DNA of 64,000 bases from assembly GCF_004118155.1 (NCBI RefSeq), contig NZ_SAIQ01000001.1:992001-1056000 (forward strand). The letters are read 5' to 3'. Shown piece after piece: positions 55,279 through 64,000 of this stretch (positions within the stretch are counted from its first letter, which is position 1; each line of letters opens with the position of its first letter). The position numbers and the translations under genes are program-made. The notes beneath the pieces are model-generated. The model had not been told where the DNA came from and did not search any database. It was given only the letters and a program-made list of their open reading frames with translations. This stretch comes from Edaphocola flava (lineage in GTDB: Bacteria > Bacteroidota > Bacteroidia > Chitinophagales > Chitinophagaceae).

Positions 55279-55968
55279 TCAGACAGTACGGCTGCAGTAA
55301 GCTTTAAACTCGCAGACATAAGGTTGTTCACATTGCGGGCCCATATGTATCGCCGGTGCATCCGGTTCTTTTAGCAACTGCTGAAATGCAGTTATATTCT
55401 CATCCATTACGCTATAATTGGACTTTAGCTCTTCTGTCAGGTCTATGACTTTGTATCCATCCTGCCCGTCGTTCAGCACTATATTGAAGGTGAGCGGGGC
55501 ATTTAATGTCGTGCTGCAGATATAATACTGCAGGCTCAGGTCCCAGATAAAAACGGGTTTGAGCTGTTCGCTGTTTTTGACCTCGTATATGGTATAAGCA
55601 TCTCCTTCCTTCACCAGCACATCGGTCATCACCAGTGTTTTGCCACTGATAAAACAGGCTTCAAAAATAGTGACTGCCGGTTCCTGCTCCAATACGGCTC
55701 TAGTGTAGGAAGCGCCCAACGTATATATATCATTGCCCAGTACAGCGGGTACATCTACTGCGGGACTAAAGTGGCTTTTAAACAGGTATTCAAAATCTCT
55801 ACCCTCCCGGAAGCGCTCCAGGGTAGCGGCATCGTGCGGGGTGCGCTCTTTGGGCTTATGCTTGTTGAGGTATAAATACTTCTGACACTGCATGCCTTTT
55901 ACAAAGGTGCTTTTAGACAATTGGTAGAATTGCGGTGTCAGGTATCGTATCTCAATTGGGGCGTACAT
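55279..55968 (-). CDS. small Cas4-like Fe-S PD-(D/E)XK nuclease domain protein
   Basis: 229 residues from Met at 55968. The longer open frame (312 aa) runs into the divergent lipoprotein gene and is not used. A nuclease core is visible: FEACF (Glu103), TDVL (Asp116), YEVKNS (Glu129, Lys131), and SLQYY (Gln147). One N-terminal cysteine (Cys28 in GMQCQKYLYL) and three near the C-terminus (Cys213, Cys219, Cys225 in a C-x5-C-x5-C array) form the four-cysteine Fe-S pattern of Cas4, AddB and DUF2779 proteins. DUF2779 proteins usually carry a further RNase H-like domain; here that part is absent. No CRISPR or cas gene is near. Role unknown, possibly DNA repair. Confidence 0.75.
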   Translation of the reverse strand: MYAPIEIRYLTPQFYQLSKSTFVKGMQCQKYLYLNKHKPKERTPHDAATLERFREGRDFEYLFKSHFSPAVDVPAVLGNDIYTLGASYTRAVLEQEPAVTIFEACFISGKTLVMTDVLVKEGDAYTIYEVKNSEQLKPVFIWDLSLQYYICSTTLNAPLTFNIVLNDGQDGYKVIDLTEELKSNYSVMDENITAFQQLLKEPDAPAIHMGPQCEQPYVCEFKAYCSRTV

Positions 55969-56017
55969 ACTTATGGAAAAATACAAAATTAGCGTCTTTT
56001 GTAAACATAGATACCTT

Positions 56018-56683
56018 ATGCTGAAGCGAAATCTATTCTTCCTCTTACTGGCTGGTTTCCTGAATGCCTGTAATACCAATAGTCCGGCACAGAAATCGAC
56101 CGGCAAATCAGACCGGTATAACAACATTCCTGGGCAGGCCGGAGCCGCATTGCCTGCGGCTACAGCAAGGGGTAGTGCACTGGCCCGGGCCGCAGAAGAC
56201 ATAATAGATGATCGCATTGTATACGACCCGCAATACTTTGCTATTGATTATCCTAACGGAGATGTTCCCAAAGGTAAGGGGGTGTGTACAGATGTCGTTA
56301 TCCGGAGCTTTCGCAAGATAGGTATTGATCTGCAGAAAGAGGTGCATGAAGACATGCAGGCTCATTTCGCTCTTTATCCCCAGATATGGGGCCGGAACTC
56401 TACCGACCGGAATATTGACCACAGAAGGGTTCCGAATCTGATGACATATTTTTCCCGAAAGAAATATGAAATGCCCATTACACAAAAAGGTACTGATTAC
56501 TTACCCGGCGATATTGTGGCCTGGCGCCTGCCTGCCGGACAGACCCATATCGGTATTGTGAGCCGGGAGCCGGTCTCTCACAGAACGCATTACATGATTG
56601 TACACAATATCGGCAATGGCCAGGTGCTGGAAGATTGTCTCTTTAAGTTTGAGATCATAGGGCATTATCGTTTACCTTCATAA
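56018..56683 (+). CDS. DUF1287 lipoprotein
   Basis: 221 residues from the ATG at 56018, chosen because it gives a clean lipoprotein signal (lipobox LNAC); the ATG at 55973 would add 15 residues. The DUF1287 domain is well preserved: IVYDPQYFAIDYPNGDVPKGKGVCTDVVIRSFRKIGIDLQ with a conserved Cys, HRRVPNLMTYF and PGDIVAWRLPAGQTHIGIVS, ending in HNIGNG. The layout with Cys and His resembles an NlpC/P60-type peptidase fold, but activity in this family is not shown to my knowledge. Head-to-head with the Cas4-like gene (49 bp between start codons). Confidence 0.85.
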   Translation: MLKRNLFFLLLAGFLNACNTNSPAQKSTGKSDRYNNIPGQAGAALPAATARGSALARAAEDIIDDRIVYDPQYFAIDYPNGDVPKGKGVCTDVVIRSFRKIGIDLQKEVHEDMQAHFALYPQIWGRNSTDRNIDHRRVPNLMTYFSRKKYEMPITQKGTDYLPGDIVAWRLPAGQTHIGIVSREPVSHRTHYMIVHNIGNGQVLEDCLFKFEIIGHYRLPS

Positions 56684-56709
56684 ACATGACAACGTTTTGA
56701 GATATATAA

Positions 56710-56750
56710 TTCAACAGATGGGGCGGCAATTTGCCGCCCCATCTGTTGAA
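56710..56750. terminator. bidirectional palindromic terminator
   Basis: Nearly perfect 41-bp palindrome (56710-56729 with 56731-56750) between the DUF1287 gene and the convergent M48 protease gene. Confidence 0.85.
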
Positions 56751-56763
56751 TTATTAAAAATGA

Positions 56764-57582
56764 TTACTTTTTGGTACTATAGATCGCCATTGACTGTGGC
56801 AAATGGCTCTGGATGTTTTTGATCCGTGTGGCATCGCTGGGATGCGTACTCAGGAACTCCGGCGGGGCACCGACCGAACCGGCAGCCATTCTTTGCCAGA
56901 AGCCTACTGCCTCTGAAGGATTATATCCCGACATAGCCATAAAGTCCAGTCCCATAAGATCTGCTTCAGACTCATGTTTGCGGGAGAAGGGTAAGATAAC
57001 CCCAACTGAGGTTCCTACTCCGTAAGCTGTATTGAACAGGTTACGGGTTTCCTGCGGTTTATTGGCCAGTGCTACACTCAATGCTGCTCCGCCAAACTCC
57101 TGTATCAGTCCCTGGCTCATGCGTTCATTACCATGACGTGCAATGGCGTGGGCAATCTCATGGCTCATGACTACTGCCAGTCCGGTTTCTGTTGCTGTAA
57201 CCGGGAGAATTCCGGTATACACTACCACTTTTCCGCCGGGCATACAGAAGGCATTTTTCTGGGCATCCTGTACCAGGTTAAACTCCCAGTTGAATCCTTT
57301 CAATATACTGCTCTGGCCTTTACCGGCATAATAGGCCTGAATGCCTTGTGCCAGTTTATTGCCTACCCGCTGTACCATTTGTGCATCTGCCGTGCCGGTC
57401 ACTCTTTTGTTCTGGGCAAGGAAGGTGTTATACTGCTCATTGGACAGTGAGGTAAGGGTACCTTCCGGTACCAGGTTCAGCGAGGTTCTGCCTGTAGTGG
57501 GGTTTTTAAAACACCCGGCTACACTTCCGGCAATGGCTACTGCCATTACCGCTCCCAATACTTTTTTCATTTCTTTTTTCAT
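56764..57582 (-). CDS. M48-family metalloprotease lipoprotein
   Basis: 272 residues with a lipoprotein signal (VAGC, Cys24) and a zinc protease motif HEIAH at residues 141-145, plus the third ligand in ESEADLMGLDFMA. This is the LoiP/BepA-like group of periplasmic proteases that take care of outer-membrane proteins. The mature N-terminus has VPEGTLTSLSNEQY, common in this group. It lies 32 bp after purD on the same strand and may be read through from it. Confidence 0.93.
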   Translation of the reverse strand: MKKEMKKVLGAVMAVAIAGSVAGCFKNPTTGRTSLNLVPEGTLTSLSNEQYNTFLAQNKRVTGTADAQMVQRVGNKLAQGIQAYYAGKGQSSILKGFNWEFNLVQDAQKNAFCMPGGKVVVYTGILPVTATETGLAVVMSHEIAHAIARHGNERMSQGLIQEFGGAALSVALANKPQETRNLFNTAYGVGTSVGVILPFSRKHESEADLMGLDFMAMSGYNPSEAVGFWQRMAAGSVGAPPEFLSTHPSDATRIKNIQSHLPQSMAIYSTKK

Positions 57583-57614
57583 GTGTACTCGTATTTAGGT
57601 GGTTATCGATGAGG

Positions 57615-58889
57615 TTATTTAAACTCATACCCGATATCCTTACGGAAGTTCATGTTCCGGAAAGATATGGATGCAATATTCTCATATGATGTACGCAGTG
57701 CGTCCTGTATGTCATTTCCATAAGAGGTAACGGCCAGTACACGACCACCATTGCTGACTACGGCACCATCTTTGGTGGTAGTACCTGCATGGAATACTAT
57801 ACTGCTTTTTACCTGGTCCAGGCCGCTGATAGCATCACCTTTCTCATACGCTTCAGGATAGCCACCGGCTACCAGCATTACCGTACAGGCTGCTTCAGTT
57901 TTATGTTTTACCACTGCTTTATCCAGGGTGCCGGCTTTCATCTGTCCGATCAGCTCCAGCAGATCGTTTTCCAGTCTCGGCATTACGACTTCCGTTTCCG
58001 GATCGCCCATACGGCAGTTATATTCAATCACAAAAGGATCACCGTTTACATTGATCAGACCGAAGAACACGAATCCGTAATACGGAATTCCTTCTGCAGC
58101 CAGACCTTTGATCGTTGGTTCAACCACCTGGTCTACCACTTTTTGCATAAACTCGCCCTGTGCAAACGGCACCGGAGAGATAGCGCCCATACCACCGGTA
58201 TTGAGGCCTTTGTCTCCCTCACCTATACGCTTATAGTCTTTTGCCTCCGGTAACAGTACATAATGTTTACCATCGGTAAAGGCAAAAACAGATAATTCTA
58301 CACCGGTAAGGAACTGCTCTATAACTACTTTACTACCTGCATCTCCGAATTGCGCTTCTTTGATCATGGCGGTAAATACTTTTTTCGCTTCTTCTTTATC
58401 TTCTGTAATGACTACACCCTTTCCTGCAGCCAGACCATCAGCCTTCAGTACAATAGGTGTGCTGTGCTGCTCCAGGTAAGCCAGACCTTCGTCAAAATTA
58501 CCGGCATCAAATGTGGCATATGCCGCGGTAGGAATATTGTGGCGTTGCATAAAGGCTTTGGCAAAATCTTTGCTGCCTTCCAGTGCTGCGCCCAGTTTAG
58601 ACGGGCCTACGACTGTAATATGCTTCAGTTCATCGTCACTTTTGAAAAAATCATAAATACCGTTTACCAAAGGATCTTCCGAACCCGGGAAGAGTGTATC
58701 GATCTGGTTTTCGATACAGAAAGCCTTGATCGCCTCAAAATCATTGATACCCAAAGCAATATTGGTACCATATGCAGCCGTACCCGCATTACCAGGTGCG
58801 ATAAACAGTTTTTGACAAAGAGGAGACTGACTCATTTTCCAGGATAAGGCAGATTCGCGACCTCCGGATCCTAACAGTAAAATATTCAT
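57615..58889 (-). CDS. purD: phosphoribosylamine-glycine ligase
   Basis: Second step of purine synthesis, joining glycine to phosphoribosylamine with ATP. The start at 58889 (MNILLLGSGGRESALSW) is the family N-terminus; the longer frame from 58961 adds 24 residues. ATP-grasp domain with LKADGLAAGKGV, and RIGEGDKGLNTGGMGAISPV and YNCRMGDPETEVVMPRLENDLL. About 424 residues, normal. Next to an M48 lipoprotein gene; other pur genes are elsewhere. Confidence 0.97.
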   Translation of the reverse strand: MNILLLGSGGRESALSWKMSQSPLCQKLFIAPGNAGTAAYGTNIALGINDFEAIKAFCIENQIDTLFPGSEDPLVNGIYDFFKSDDELKHITVVGPSKLGAALEGSKDFAKAFMQRHNIPTAAYATFDAGNFDEGLAYLEQHSTPIVLKADGLAAGKGVVITEDKEEAKKVFTAMIKEAQFGDAGSKVVIEQFLTGVELSVFAFTDGKHYVLLPEAKDYKRIGEGDKGLNTGGMGAISPVPFAQGEFMQKVVDQVVEPTIKGLAAEGIPYYGFVFFGLINVNGDPFVIEYNCRMGDPETEVVMPRLENDLLELIGQMKAGTLDKAVVKHKTEAACTVMLVAGGYPEAYEKGDAISGLDQVKSSIVFHAGTTTKDGAVVSNGGRVLAVTSYGNDIQDALRTSYENIASISFRNMNFRKDIGYEFK

Positions 58890-58924
58890 CATAGAAAATA
58901 ATGTGATAAAATGTGATTTTACGG

Positions 58925-58932
58925 CAAATGTA
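58925..58932 (-). promoter_or_regulatory. -7 promoter motif (TACATTTG) before purD
   Basis: Minus-strand TAnnTTTG match 36 bp upstream of the start codon; no -33 at the expected distance. Confidence 0.4.
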
Positions 58933-58944
58933 CACCCATTTTTC

Positions 58945-58982
58945 ACAAAAAATCGGCACACACCCGGGGGTATATGCCGATT
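58945..58982 (-). terminator. intrinsic terminator of the lipoprotein gene at 59016
   Basis: 8-bp stem (58951-58958 with 58975-58982) with an internal GC-rich loop, followed on the minus strand by a T run. Confidence 0.75.
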
Positions 58983-59015
58983 CTATAGCCTGAAATTGTT
59001 ATTTTATGAATTATT

Positions 59016-59657
59016 TTAGTAATAATTGGCCTGTATATAATCCGCTTCTCCGCGGGTATTACCAACCACTACAAAGCCTACGCTACCCTTTACAATATAA
59101 CGGGCGGGTACGGTAAAGGCTTTATAACCATTTACATATCCGATCCAGTTATTACCAGATTGTTCGATCTTAACCTCGTTCCAGTTACCATTGCCATTAA
59201 CATAGCTGGCTGTACGTGGACTTACGATGGTCGAAATATCATTACTACCTCCGTTACCACCCTCGTCATAAAGCGCCAGGTATCCGTCTACACTAATGGT
59301 GAAGGAATAACCATAAGCGCCTGAAGCGGCATCATAACCAAAGAGTAATCCCATATTATTGTCAGAACCGATACGGGTCTGGATCACGAAATTGCGATCA
59401 GGATTGAACTGTATATTTTTAGCTACATAAGAAGCTACTCCGTTGGGGTCGAGATAATTGAAAGAAAATGTTCCGTTGGATACTACCCCGTAAGCATCAT
59501 TTACATTATCGGCAAAGTTCCAGTCATTACGGTTATCTACAAACTCATCTACAAATTCATAGGTATTGTCTGGCGGATAAGGATCCACATATTCTTTATA
59601 ACATCCGCTTAAAAGAAAAGAAGCAGCAATCGTTGTCAGTAATAGTATTTTTTTCAT
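59016..59657 (-). CDS. lipoprotein with a concanavalin/LamG-like domain
   Basis: 213 residues with a lipoprotein signal (LSGC, Cys19). The mature protein is one beta-sandwich, with strands typical of concanavalin-like folds (FVIQTRIGSDNNMGLLFGYDAASGAYGYSF and YVNGNGNWNEVKIEQSGNNWIGYVNG). The pattern of a query domain with a GYxNGYK loop is seen in sugar-binding or DUF1080-type modules, but no catalytic acid can be pinpointed. Probably on the outer surface; the ligand is unknown. Confidence 0.72.
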   Translation of the reverse strand: MKKILLLTTIAASFLLSGCYKEYVDPYPPDNTYEFVDEFVDNRNDWNFADNVNDAYGVVSNGTFSFNYLDPNGVASYVAKNIQFNPDRNFVIQTRIGSDNNMGLLFGYDAASGAYGYSFTISVDGYLALYDEGGNGGSNDISTIVSPRTASYVNGNGNWNEVKIEQSGNNWIGYVNGYKAFTVPARYIVKGSVGFVVVGNTRGEADYIQANYY

Positions 59658-59740
59658 CTCTAACTATTTAGTGCATTTAAGACTGTGCAATTTACGCAGG
59701 GTTTAAACAGGCACCTAAATTAATATGATCGGAAAATGTT

Positions 59741-59748
59741 TAGATTTG
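59741..59748 (+). promoter_or_regulatory. -7 promoter motif (TAGATTTG) before the PaaI-type thioesterase gene
   Basis: TAnnTTTG match 17 bp upstream of the start codon; no clear -33 element. Confidence 0.4.
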
Positions 59749-59765
59749 TACCCAACAAAAATTAA

Positions 59766-60179
59766 ATGGTTATGAGCCCGGAGCAAGCTAAAGATATTTT
59801 AATGAAGAAAGATGGCTTTTCTCAATGGATGGACCTGGATATAGAAAAGGTAGATCACGGATACAGCAAACTGCATTATACTATAAGACCAGAAATGCTG
59901 AACGGATTCGGCACAGTGCATGGTGGGGTATTATTTTCTGCTTCAGACTCGGCACTGGCATTTGCCTGCAACAGTCATGGCATACTGAGTGTGGCTATGG
60001 AAGTGTCTATTTCTTATACCCGCCCGGCTTTTGAAGGACAGAGACTTACGGTAGAGGCACAGGAGATCAATCTGGGTAAGACTACTGCCCTGTATGACAT
60101 CAAGACCTATAATGAGGAAGGTAAACTCATATGTGTATTTAAAGGTACTGTTTACCGCACCGGAAAGCCGGTCGAATAG
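59766..60179 (+). CDS. hotdog-fold thioesterase (PaaI-type)
   Basis: 137 residues with the hotdog thioesterase motif NGFGTVHGGVLFSASDSALAFACNS, the Asp and the HGG region matching PaaI-type acyl-CoA thioesterases that clear phenylacetate-pathway intermediates. The rest (VAMEVSISYTRPAFEGQRL, then KTTALYDIKTYNEEGKLICVFKGT) fits too. No other phenylacetate genes are in the window, so the physiological acyl-CoA is open. Met3 is an alternative start. Confidence 0.88.
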   Translation: MVMSPEQAKDILMKKDGFSQWMDLDIEKVDHGYSKLHYTIRPEMLNGFGTVHGGVLFSASDSALAFACNSHGILSVAMEVSISYTRPAFEGQRLTVEAQEINLGKTTALYDIKTYNEEGKLICVFKGTVYRTGKPVE

Positions 60180-60277
60180 GCCCCCAATATGAACTTATGG
60201 TTAAATAGGATCCACATATTATCTTATCGTATATAATAGGGGTAATTTGCGCTCGCATTTTAAAAATATGCGTTCGT

Positions 60278-62251
60278 ATGAAACTAATTTACAAAGTATT
60301 ATTTGCTATAGTAAGTATTGCTTTTGCTTATAACAGCTATGCGCAGACTACGGTGATAGATCCTCATGCAGACGGAGGATTTGAACTGGGCACTACCTTT
60401 GCAGCCAATGGCTGGACCCTGGTCAATAATTCCGGCAATGACGGGAATAACTGGTTTATCGGGAACAGTACCTTGTCTAATGCAGGCAGTACTTTTGCGC
60501 CTACCAACAGCCGTATCGCTTACATTTCTCAATCGAATAATGGTAGTAGCTGGAGTTATAACATCAACGAATACTCCACTACCCATTTCTATAAAAATGT
60601 TACGTTTCCGGCCGGACAAACGATCATTAACCTGAAGTTCCGCTGGAATGCTAAGGGAGAAGGGACCAGTTCGCAGGCATATGATGTACTGTATGTATAT
60701 CTCTGCCCGACTACCCTTACACCGGTAACCAACTCTCCATATGGAACTTCCAACAACCCTGCATCCTGGACCGGAACCGGTACGGCGACTTTGCTGGGTG
60801 CATTTCACTCCTGTACGAATCCATCGGGCACTACAGCAAACCTGACGCTACCGGCAAATCTTGCCGGCACCAGCCGCAGACTCGTATTTACCTGGAAAAA
60901 TGGTAATACACTGGGTATACAGCCCCCGGCTGCTATTGACAGTATTGCACTGACGACCGATTGTCCAAAATCTACGGTTACGATCAATAACCTTACGGCT
61001 CCATGCTCCAACCAGATAAACCTGGGTACTACGGTTATCAATAATGTGGCCGGAGGAACGTACCAGTGGTATCGTAATGGTAATCCGATACCGGGCGCCG
61101 TCACTCCTTCTTACAATTCCAATACTTTACTGAACGGAGACCTGGTGCAGGTGGTATATAGTACAAACAATGCCTGTGGGTATAAGGATACTGCAGATCT
61201 CACCATACACTACAATACCTCCGGGCAAAAAACAGAAAGCCTGAGCCTGTGTGCCCTGCAGCTGCCTTATGTATGGCGCGGCATTACCATTCCGGTTACT
61301 GCAGTGAGCAATCCGAACTATACCAGTGTAACCATACCACAGGGAAGCGGATGTGATAGTGTGATTACACTTAATCTAACGGTAACCCCTTCACCTTCTA
61401 AGACCGAGGTGATCAGTACCTGCCGTAACCTGCTGCCTGGTACTGTATGGAGGGGCAAACAGCTGCCGCCGAATGCAGTGAGCAATGCCCGGTTCGATTC
61501 TGTATATGTAAGCAATGTGCATGGTTGTGACAGTATCATTTTCCTCGACCTGCGTATTACGGATCAGGCCCAGGTGATCAGCCAGAATTTGAGAGACTGT
61601 AAACGCATCACCTTCCAGGGCAAAACATATACCAACAGTACAATAGTGAGGGATACGCTTTTAAACATGAGCGGTTGCGACAGCATTTATCATGTAACCA
61701 ACCTCATCATTGATCATTTTACGGTAAGCCTGAGCAGCGATATTCCGAATCCCAATATCGGGGAATCGATCAATCTGCAGACTGCCTCCAGCGATGTAAA
61801 CTACCAGGTTGTCGGCTGGTCTCCGGCAGAGCTGTTTCCGGACCAACAGGCCTACAGCCAGGGTATACCCGCACCGGAGCAGGCAACAGTTAAGGTTATT
61901 GCTAAAAATGATATCGGCTGTACAGACACTGCTATGCTGATTATCGCCGGTACCGATTTCTCTACCGACTTTATGATGCCGAATGCGTTCACTCCGAACA
62001 GTGATGGCAAGAATGATATATTTGAACCTAAGTTCCGCATGAAGCGCAATTATAATGTAGTTACTTTCGAAATCTTCAACCGCTGGGGCAACAAAGTATT
62101 CGGTAGTTACAATGCCGGAGACAAAGGCGGCTGGGATGGTTATGTGAATGGAAAAAGAGCCGCTGCAGATGTATATTTCTACTATATTGTAGTGTACTTC
62201 AGCGATGGCAGCAAAGTGGTGAAGAAAGGTGATGTTACTCTGATGTATTAA
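60278..62251 (+). CDS. secreted multi-repeat protein with gliding-motility type (T9SS type B) C-terminal domain
   Basis: 657 residues with a signal peptide (about 1-22, ending SYAQ). A first domain of about 190 residues is beta-rich and has Gly, Asn, Ser and aromatic residues; Ig-like and Cys-containing units follow. Three repeats in the middle share a (G/S)GCDS(I/V) motif preceded by a cysteine-containing strand (for example SLCALQLPYVWRG, STCRNLLPGTVWRG, DCKRITFQGKTY), a repeat style of Bacteroidota surface proteins. The last ~90 residues are the CHU_C-type domain (NAFTPNSDGKNDIFEP and FNRWGNKVF), the T9SS type B signal. Probably a surface adhesin or SprB-like accessory. Confidence 0.82.
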   Translation: MKLIYKVLFAIVSIAFAYNSYAQTTVIDPHADGGFELGTTFAANGWTLVNNSGNDGNNWFIGNSTLSNAGSTFAPTNSRIAYISQSNNGSSWSYNINEYSTTHFYKNVTFPAGQTIINLKFRWNAKGEGTSSQAYDVLYVYLCPTTLTPVTNSPYGTSNNPASWTGTGTATLLGAFHSCTNPSGTTANLTLPANLAGTSRRLVFTWKNGNTLGIQPPAAIDSIALTTDCPKSTVTINNLTAPCSNQINLGTTVINNVAGGTYQWYRNGNPIPGAVTPSYNSNTLLNGDLVQVVYSTNNACGYKDTADLTIHYNTSGQKTESLSLCALQLPYVWRGITIPVTAVSNPNYTSVTIPQGSGCDSVITLNLTVTPSPSKTEVISTCRNLLPGTVWRGKQLPPNAVSNARFDSVYVSNVHGCDSIIFLDLRITDQAQVISQNLRDCKRITFQGKTYTNSTIVRDTLLNMSGCDSIYHVTNLIIDHFTVSLSSDIPNPNIGESINLQTASSDVNYQVVGWSPAELFPDQQAYSQGIPAPEQATVKVIAKNDIGCTDTAMLIIAGTDFSTDFMMPNAFTPNSDGKNDIFEPKFRMKRNYNVVTFEIFNRWGNKVFGSYNAGDKGGWDGYVNGKRAAADVYFYYIVVYFSDGSKVVKKGDVTLMY

Positions 62252-62260
62252 TTTAATACA

Positions 62261-62310
62261 TATCTATACTTAAAAAGGGCCGGGCATCCGACCCTTTTTA
62301 AGTATAGATA
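62261..62310 (+). terminator. intrinsic terminator of the CHU_C protein gene
   Basis: 19-bp stem (62261-62279 with 62292-62310) and an inner CGG/CCG pair inside the loop, 10 bp after the stop codon. Confidence 0.8.
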
Positions 62311-62378
62311 CACCGCTAAAACAAATCATAAATTTTGTCAATATTATGTTTACGCTGTCATTACAATGTATATTTTCC

Positions 62379-62386
62379 TATTTTTG
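62379..62386 (+). promoter_or_regulatory. -7 promoter motif (TATTTTTG) before dxs
   Basis: TAnnTTTG match 20 bp upstream of the start codon; no clear -33 element. Confidence 0.4.
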
Positions 62387-62406
62387 CATAGCATAAAAAA
62401 TACATA

Positions 62407-64000
62407 ATGGAAGAAATTGCAGCAGGCCCTTTACTCAGCACCATAGAATACCCTTCTGACCTTCAGAAGCTGGACAAACTCCAACTGCAACAAGTATGTA
62501 ACGAACTCAGACAATTTATCATTGACTGTGTGAGTGTAAACGGGGGCCATTTCGGCGCCAGCCTTGGCGTTGTGGAGCTTACCGTAGCTTTACATTATGT
62601 GTTAAGGGCTCCTTACGATAAACTGGTATGGGATGTAGGCCATCAGGCTTACGGACATAAAATCCTGACCGGCAGAAGAAAGGTTTTCCACACGAACCGT
62701 AAATTTAAAGGCATCAGCGGGTTTCCGAATATCAGCGAAAGTGAATATGACGCGTTTGGCGTAGGCCACTCTTCTACGTCTATTTCTGCTGCCCTGGGCA
62801 TGGCCATTGCGTCTAAACTGAAGGGAGAAACGGACCGCAGGCATGTTGCCGTGATCGGTGACGGTGCTATGACGGCCGGACTGCCTTTTGAAGCACTGAA
62901 CCATGCAGGTGTGGCCAATGCCAATATCCTGGTTATCCTGAACGATAATAATATGAGTATTGATGCGAATGTAGGGGCACTGAAAGAGTACCTTACCGAC
63001 ATCACTACTTCTAAAACATACAATAAACTCCGCGATGATTTCTGGCACCTGCTGGGCAAACTGCCGGCGGCGAACTTCCAGAGAAATATGGCTTCTAAGA
63101 TTGAAGCCAGCCTGAAAGGGGTGGTATCTAAGGCCAGTAACCTGTTTGAGGCGCTGGGCTTCCGCTATTTCGGACCTGTAGATGGCCACAATGTGGTGAA
63201 ACTGGCCGATCAGCTGAAAGATATCGTAGATCTGCCTGGCCCGAAACTGTTGCACATCAAAACGGTTAAGGGTAAAGGTTATGACCTGGCGGAAAAAGAT
63301 CAGACCCTGTGGCATGCCCCGGGATTGTTTGATAAAGTGACCGGTCAGATCAATACTAAAGTTTTTAATACTCCTCAGCCTCCGAAATACCAGGACGTAT
63401 TCGGTAAGACCATTATTGAGCTGGCAGAACAAAACCCTAAGATTATGGGTATTACACCTGCCATGCCATCGGGTTGTTCGCTAAAGTATATGATGGCTGA
63501 GATGCCCGATCGTGCACTGGACGTAGGTATTGCCGAGCAGCATGCCGTTACGGTAAGTGCCGGACTGGCCACACAGGGTATGAAAGTGTTCTGTAACATT
63601 TACAGCTCTTTTATGCAACGTGCTTATGATATGGTGGTTCATGATGTAGCGATCCAGAACCTTCCTGTGATCTTCTGCCTGGACCGTGCCGGAGTAGTAG
63701 GTGATGATGGGGCCACGCACCACGGCGCCTATGATGTTGCCTATATGCGCTGTATTCCCAATATGATCGTTAGCTCTCCGATGAATGAATCAGAGCTGCG
63801 TAACCTTATGTACACGGCACAACTGGATGAAAATACGCATCCGTTCGTGATCCGCTACCCACGCGGGCAAGGTGTATTGCCGGAGTGGCAGACGTCAATG
63901 GAAAAAATTACTGTCGGTACCGGTCGCAAGATCAAGGACGGTAGTGAAATGGCGATTATTACCCTGGGGCACTGCGGTAACTTCGCAGTTGAGGCTTGTA
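62407..64000 (+). CDS. dxs: 1-deoxy-D-xylulose-5-phosphate synthase, 3' end cut by window
   Basis: First enzyme of the non-mevalonate isoprenoid pathway; joins pyruvate and glyceraldehyde-3-phosphate with thiamine diphosphate. 531 residues are visible. The N-terminal part has [20 protein letters not shown] and [18 protein letters not shown]. The TPP motif is [19 protein letters not shown] to LNDNNMSID. The middle part has [17 protein letters not shown] with the catalytic Glu and [21 protein letters not shown]. The C-terminus lies outside the window. Starts at the first ATG, 20 bp after a promoter-like motif. Confidence 0.96.
   Translation, partial: MEEIAAGPLLSTIEYPSDLQKLDKLQLQQVCNELRQFIIDCVSVNGGHFGASLGVVELTVALHYVLRAPYDKLVWDVGHQAYGHKILTGRRKVFHTNRKFKGISGFPNISESEYDAFGVGHSSTSISAALGMAIASKLKGETDRRHVAVIGDGAMTAGLPFEALNHAGVANANILVILNDNNMSIDANVGALKEYLTDITTSKTYNKLRDDFWHLLGKLPAANFQRNMASKIEASLKGVVSKASNLFEALGFRYFGPVDGHNVVKLADQLKDIVDLPGPKLLHIKTVKGKGYDLAEKDQTLWHAPGLFDKVTGQINTKVFNTPQPPKYQDVFGKTIIELAEQNPKIMGITPAMPSGCSLKYMMAEMPDRALDVGIAEQHAVTVSAGLATQGMKVFCNIYSSFMQRAYDMVVHDVAIQNLPVIFCLDRAGVVGDDGATHHGAYDVAYMRCIPNMIVSSPMNESELRNLMYTAQLDENTHPFVIRYPRGQGVLPEWQTSMEKITVGTGRKIKDGSEMAIITLGHCGNFAVEAC

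Noticed and set aside
55235-55300. Small 21-codon open frame between the kinase and the Cas4-like gene
   Set aside because: It spans the GC-rich hairpin that looks like a terminator and has no protein features.
55969-56217. N-terminal extension of the Cas4-like protein
   Set aside because: It overlaps the start of the divergent DUF1287 lipoprotein gene and reads as low-complexity antisense; Met at 55968 is a natural start.
62602-63432. 276-codon open frame antisense to dxs
   Set aside because: Shadow of dxs, which is certain from TPP motifs.
1-64000. CRISPR arrays, phage or integrative elements
   Set aside because: No repeat-spacer pattern, integrase, transposase or phage structural genes were seen; the repeated hairpins are single terminators.

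Overview
The window is from a Bacteroidota chromosome, most likely Chitinophagaceae or a close relative (family level is inference). Supporting signs are several proteins with type IX secretion (T9SS) C-terminal sorting domains, one gliding-motility type (CHU_C) C-terminal domain, a complete alternative complex III (act) operon, a LytS/LytTR-type two-component pair, repeated TAnnTTTG promoter motifs just upstream of genes, and few Shine-Dalgarno sequences. It is ordinary core chromosome: no phage, integrase, transposase, CRISPR array or rRNA operon was seen.

Layout. 1-3.2 kb: 3'-truncated dicarboxylate symporter, a small membrane protein, a DUF1801 protein, tRNA-Ser(TGA) and a lipoprotein MsrA. 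3.3-8.8 kb: two neighbouring class III adenylate cyclases with nearly identical catalytic domains but different sensor halves, then an HD phosphohydrolase and a YitT-type membrane protein. 8.9-13.6 kb: two secreted surface proteins, one with a fourfold internal repeat. 14.3-26.8 kb: a respiratory block on the minus strand, actABCDEF, then cytochrome oxidase subunits II and I, then a separately promoted Crp/Fnr regulator with an N-terminal cysteine cluster. Quinol is oxidised by the Act complex, electrons pass through c hemes to the aa3-type oxidase, and the regulator may sense oxygen or redox state (inference).

27-41 kb: housekeeping genes (dihydroorotase, der, ung, recJ, mazG, arfB, ornithine aminotransferase, an enoyl-CoA hydratase-family protein) interspersed with secreted proteins, including a CXXCH-bearing T9SS protein and a PNGase F-like T9SS protein that lacks one catalytic glutamate. 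41-49 kb: infC without the usual rpmI-rplT, an RND/MMPL exporter, a small secreted protein, an esterase-comB-xth operon and a TrxB-like ferredoxin/flavodoxin-NADP reductase. 49-53 kb: mreBCD, a REP-like palindrome and sucC. 53-64 kb: LytTR regulator and kinase, a small Cas4-like Fe-S nuclease, a DUF1287 lipoprotein, an M48 lipoprotein protease, purD, a ConA-like lipoprotein, a PaaI-type thioesterase, a T9SS type B adhesin-like protein and the 5' part of dxs.

Most transcription units end in strong hairpins, many shared by convergent genes. No clearly new multigene system was found. The best leads are the paired cyclases, the PNGase F homologue with a missing catalytic residue, the free-standing Cas4-like nuclease, the potentially exported c-type heme protein, and the fourfold-repeat surface protein with its long structured leader.
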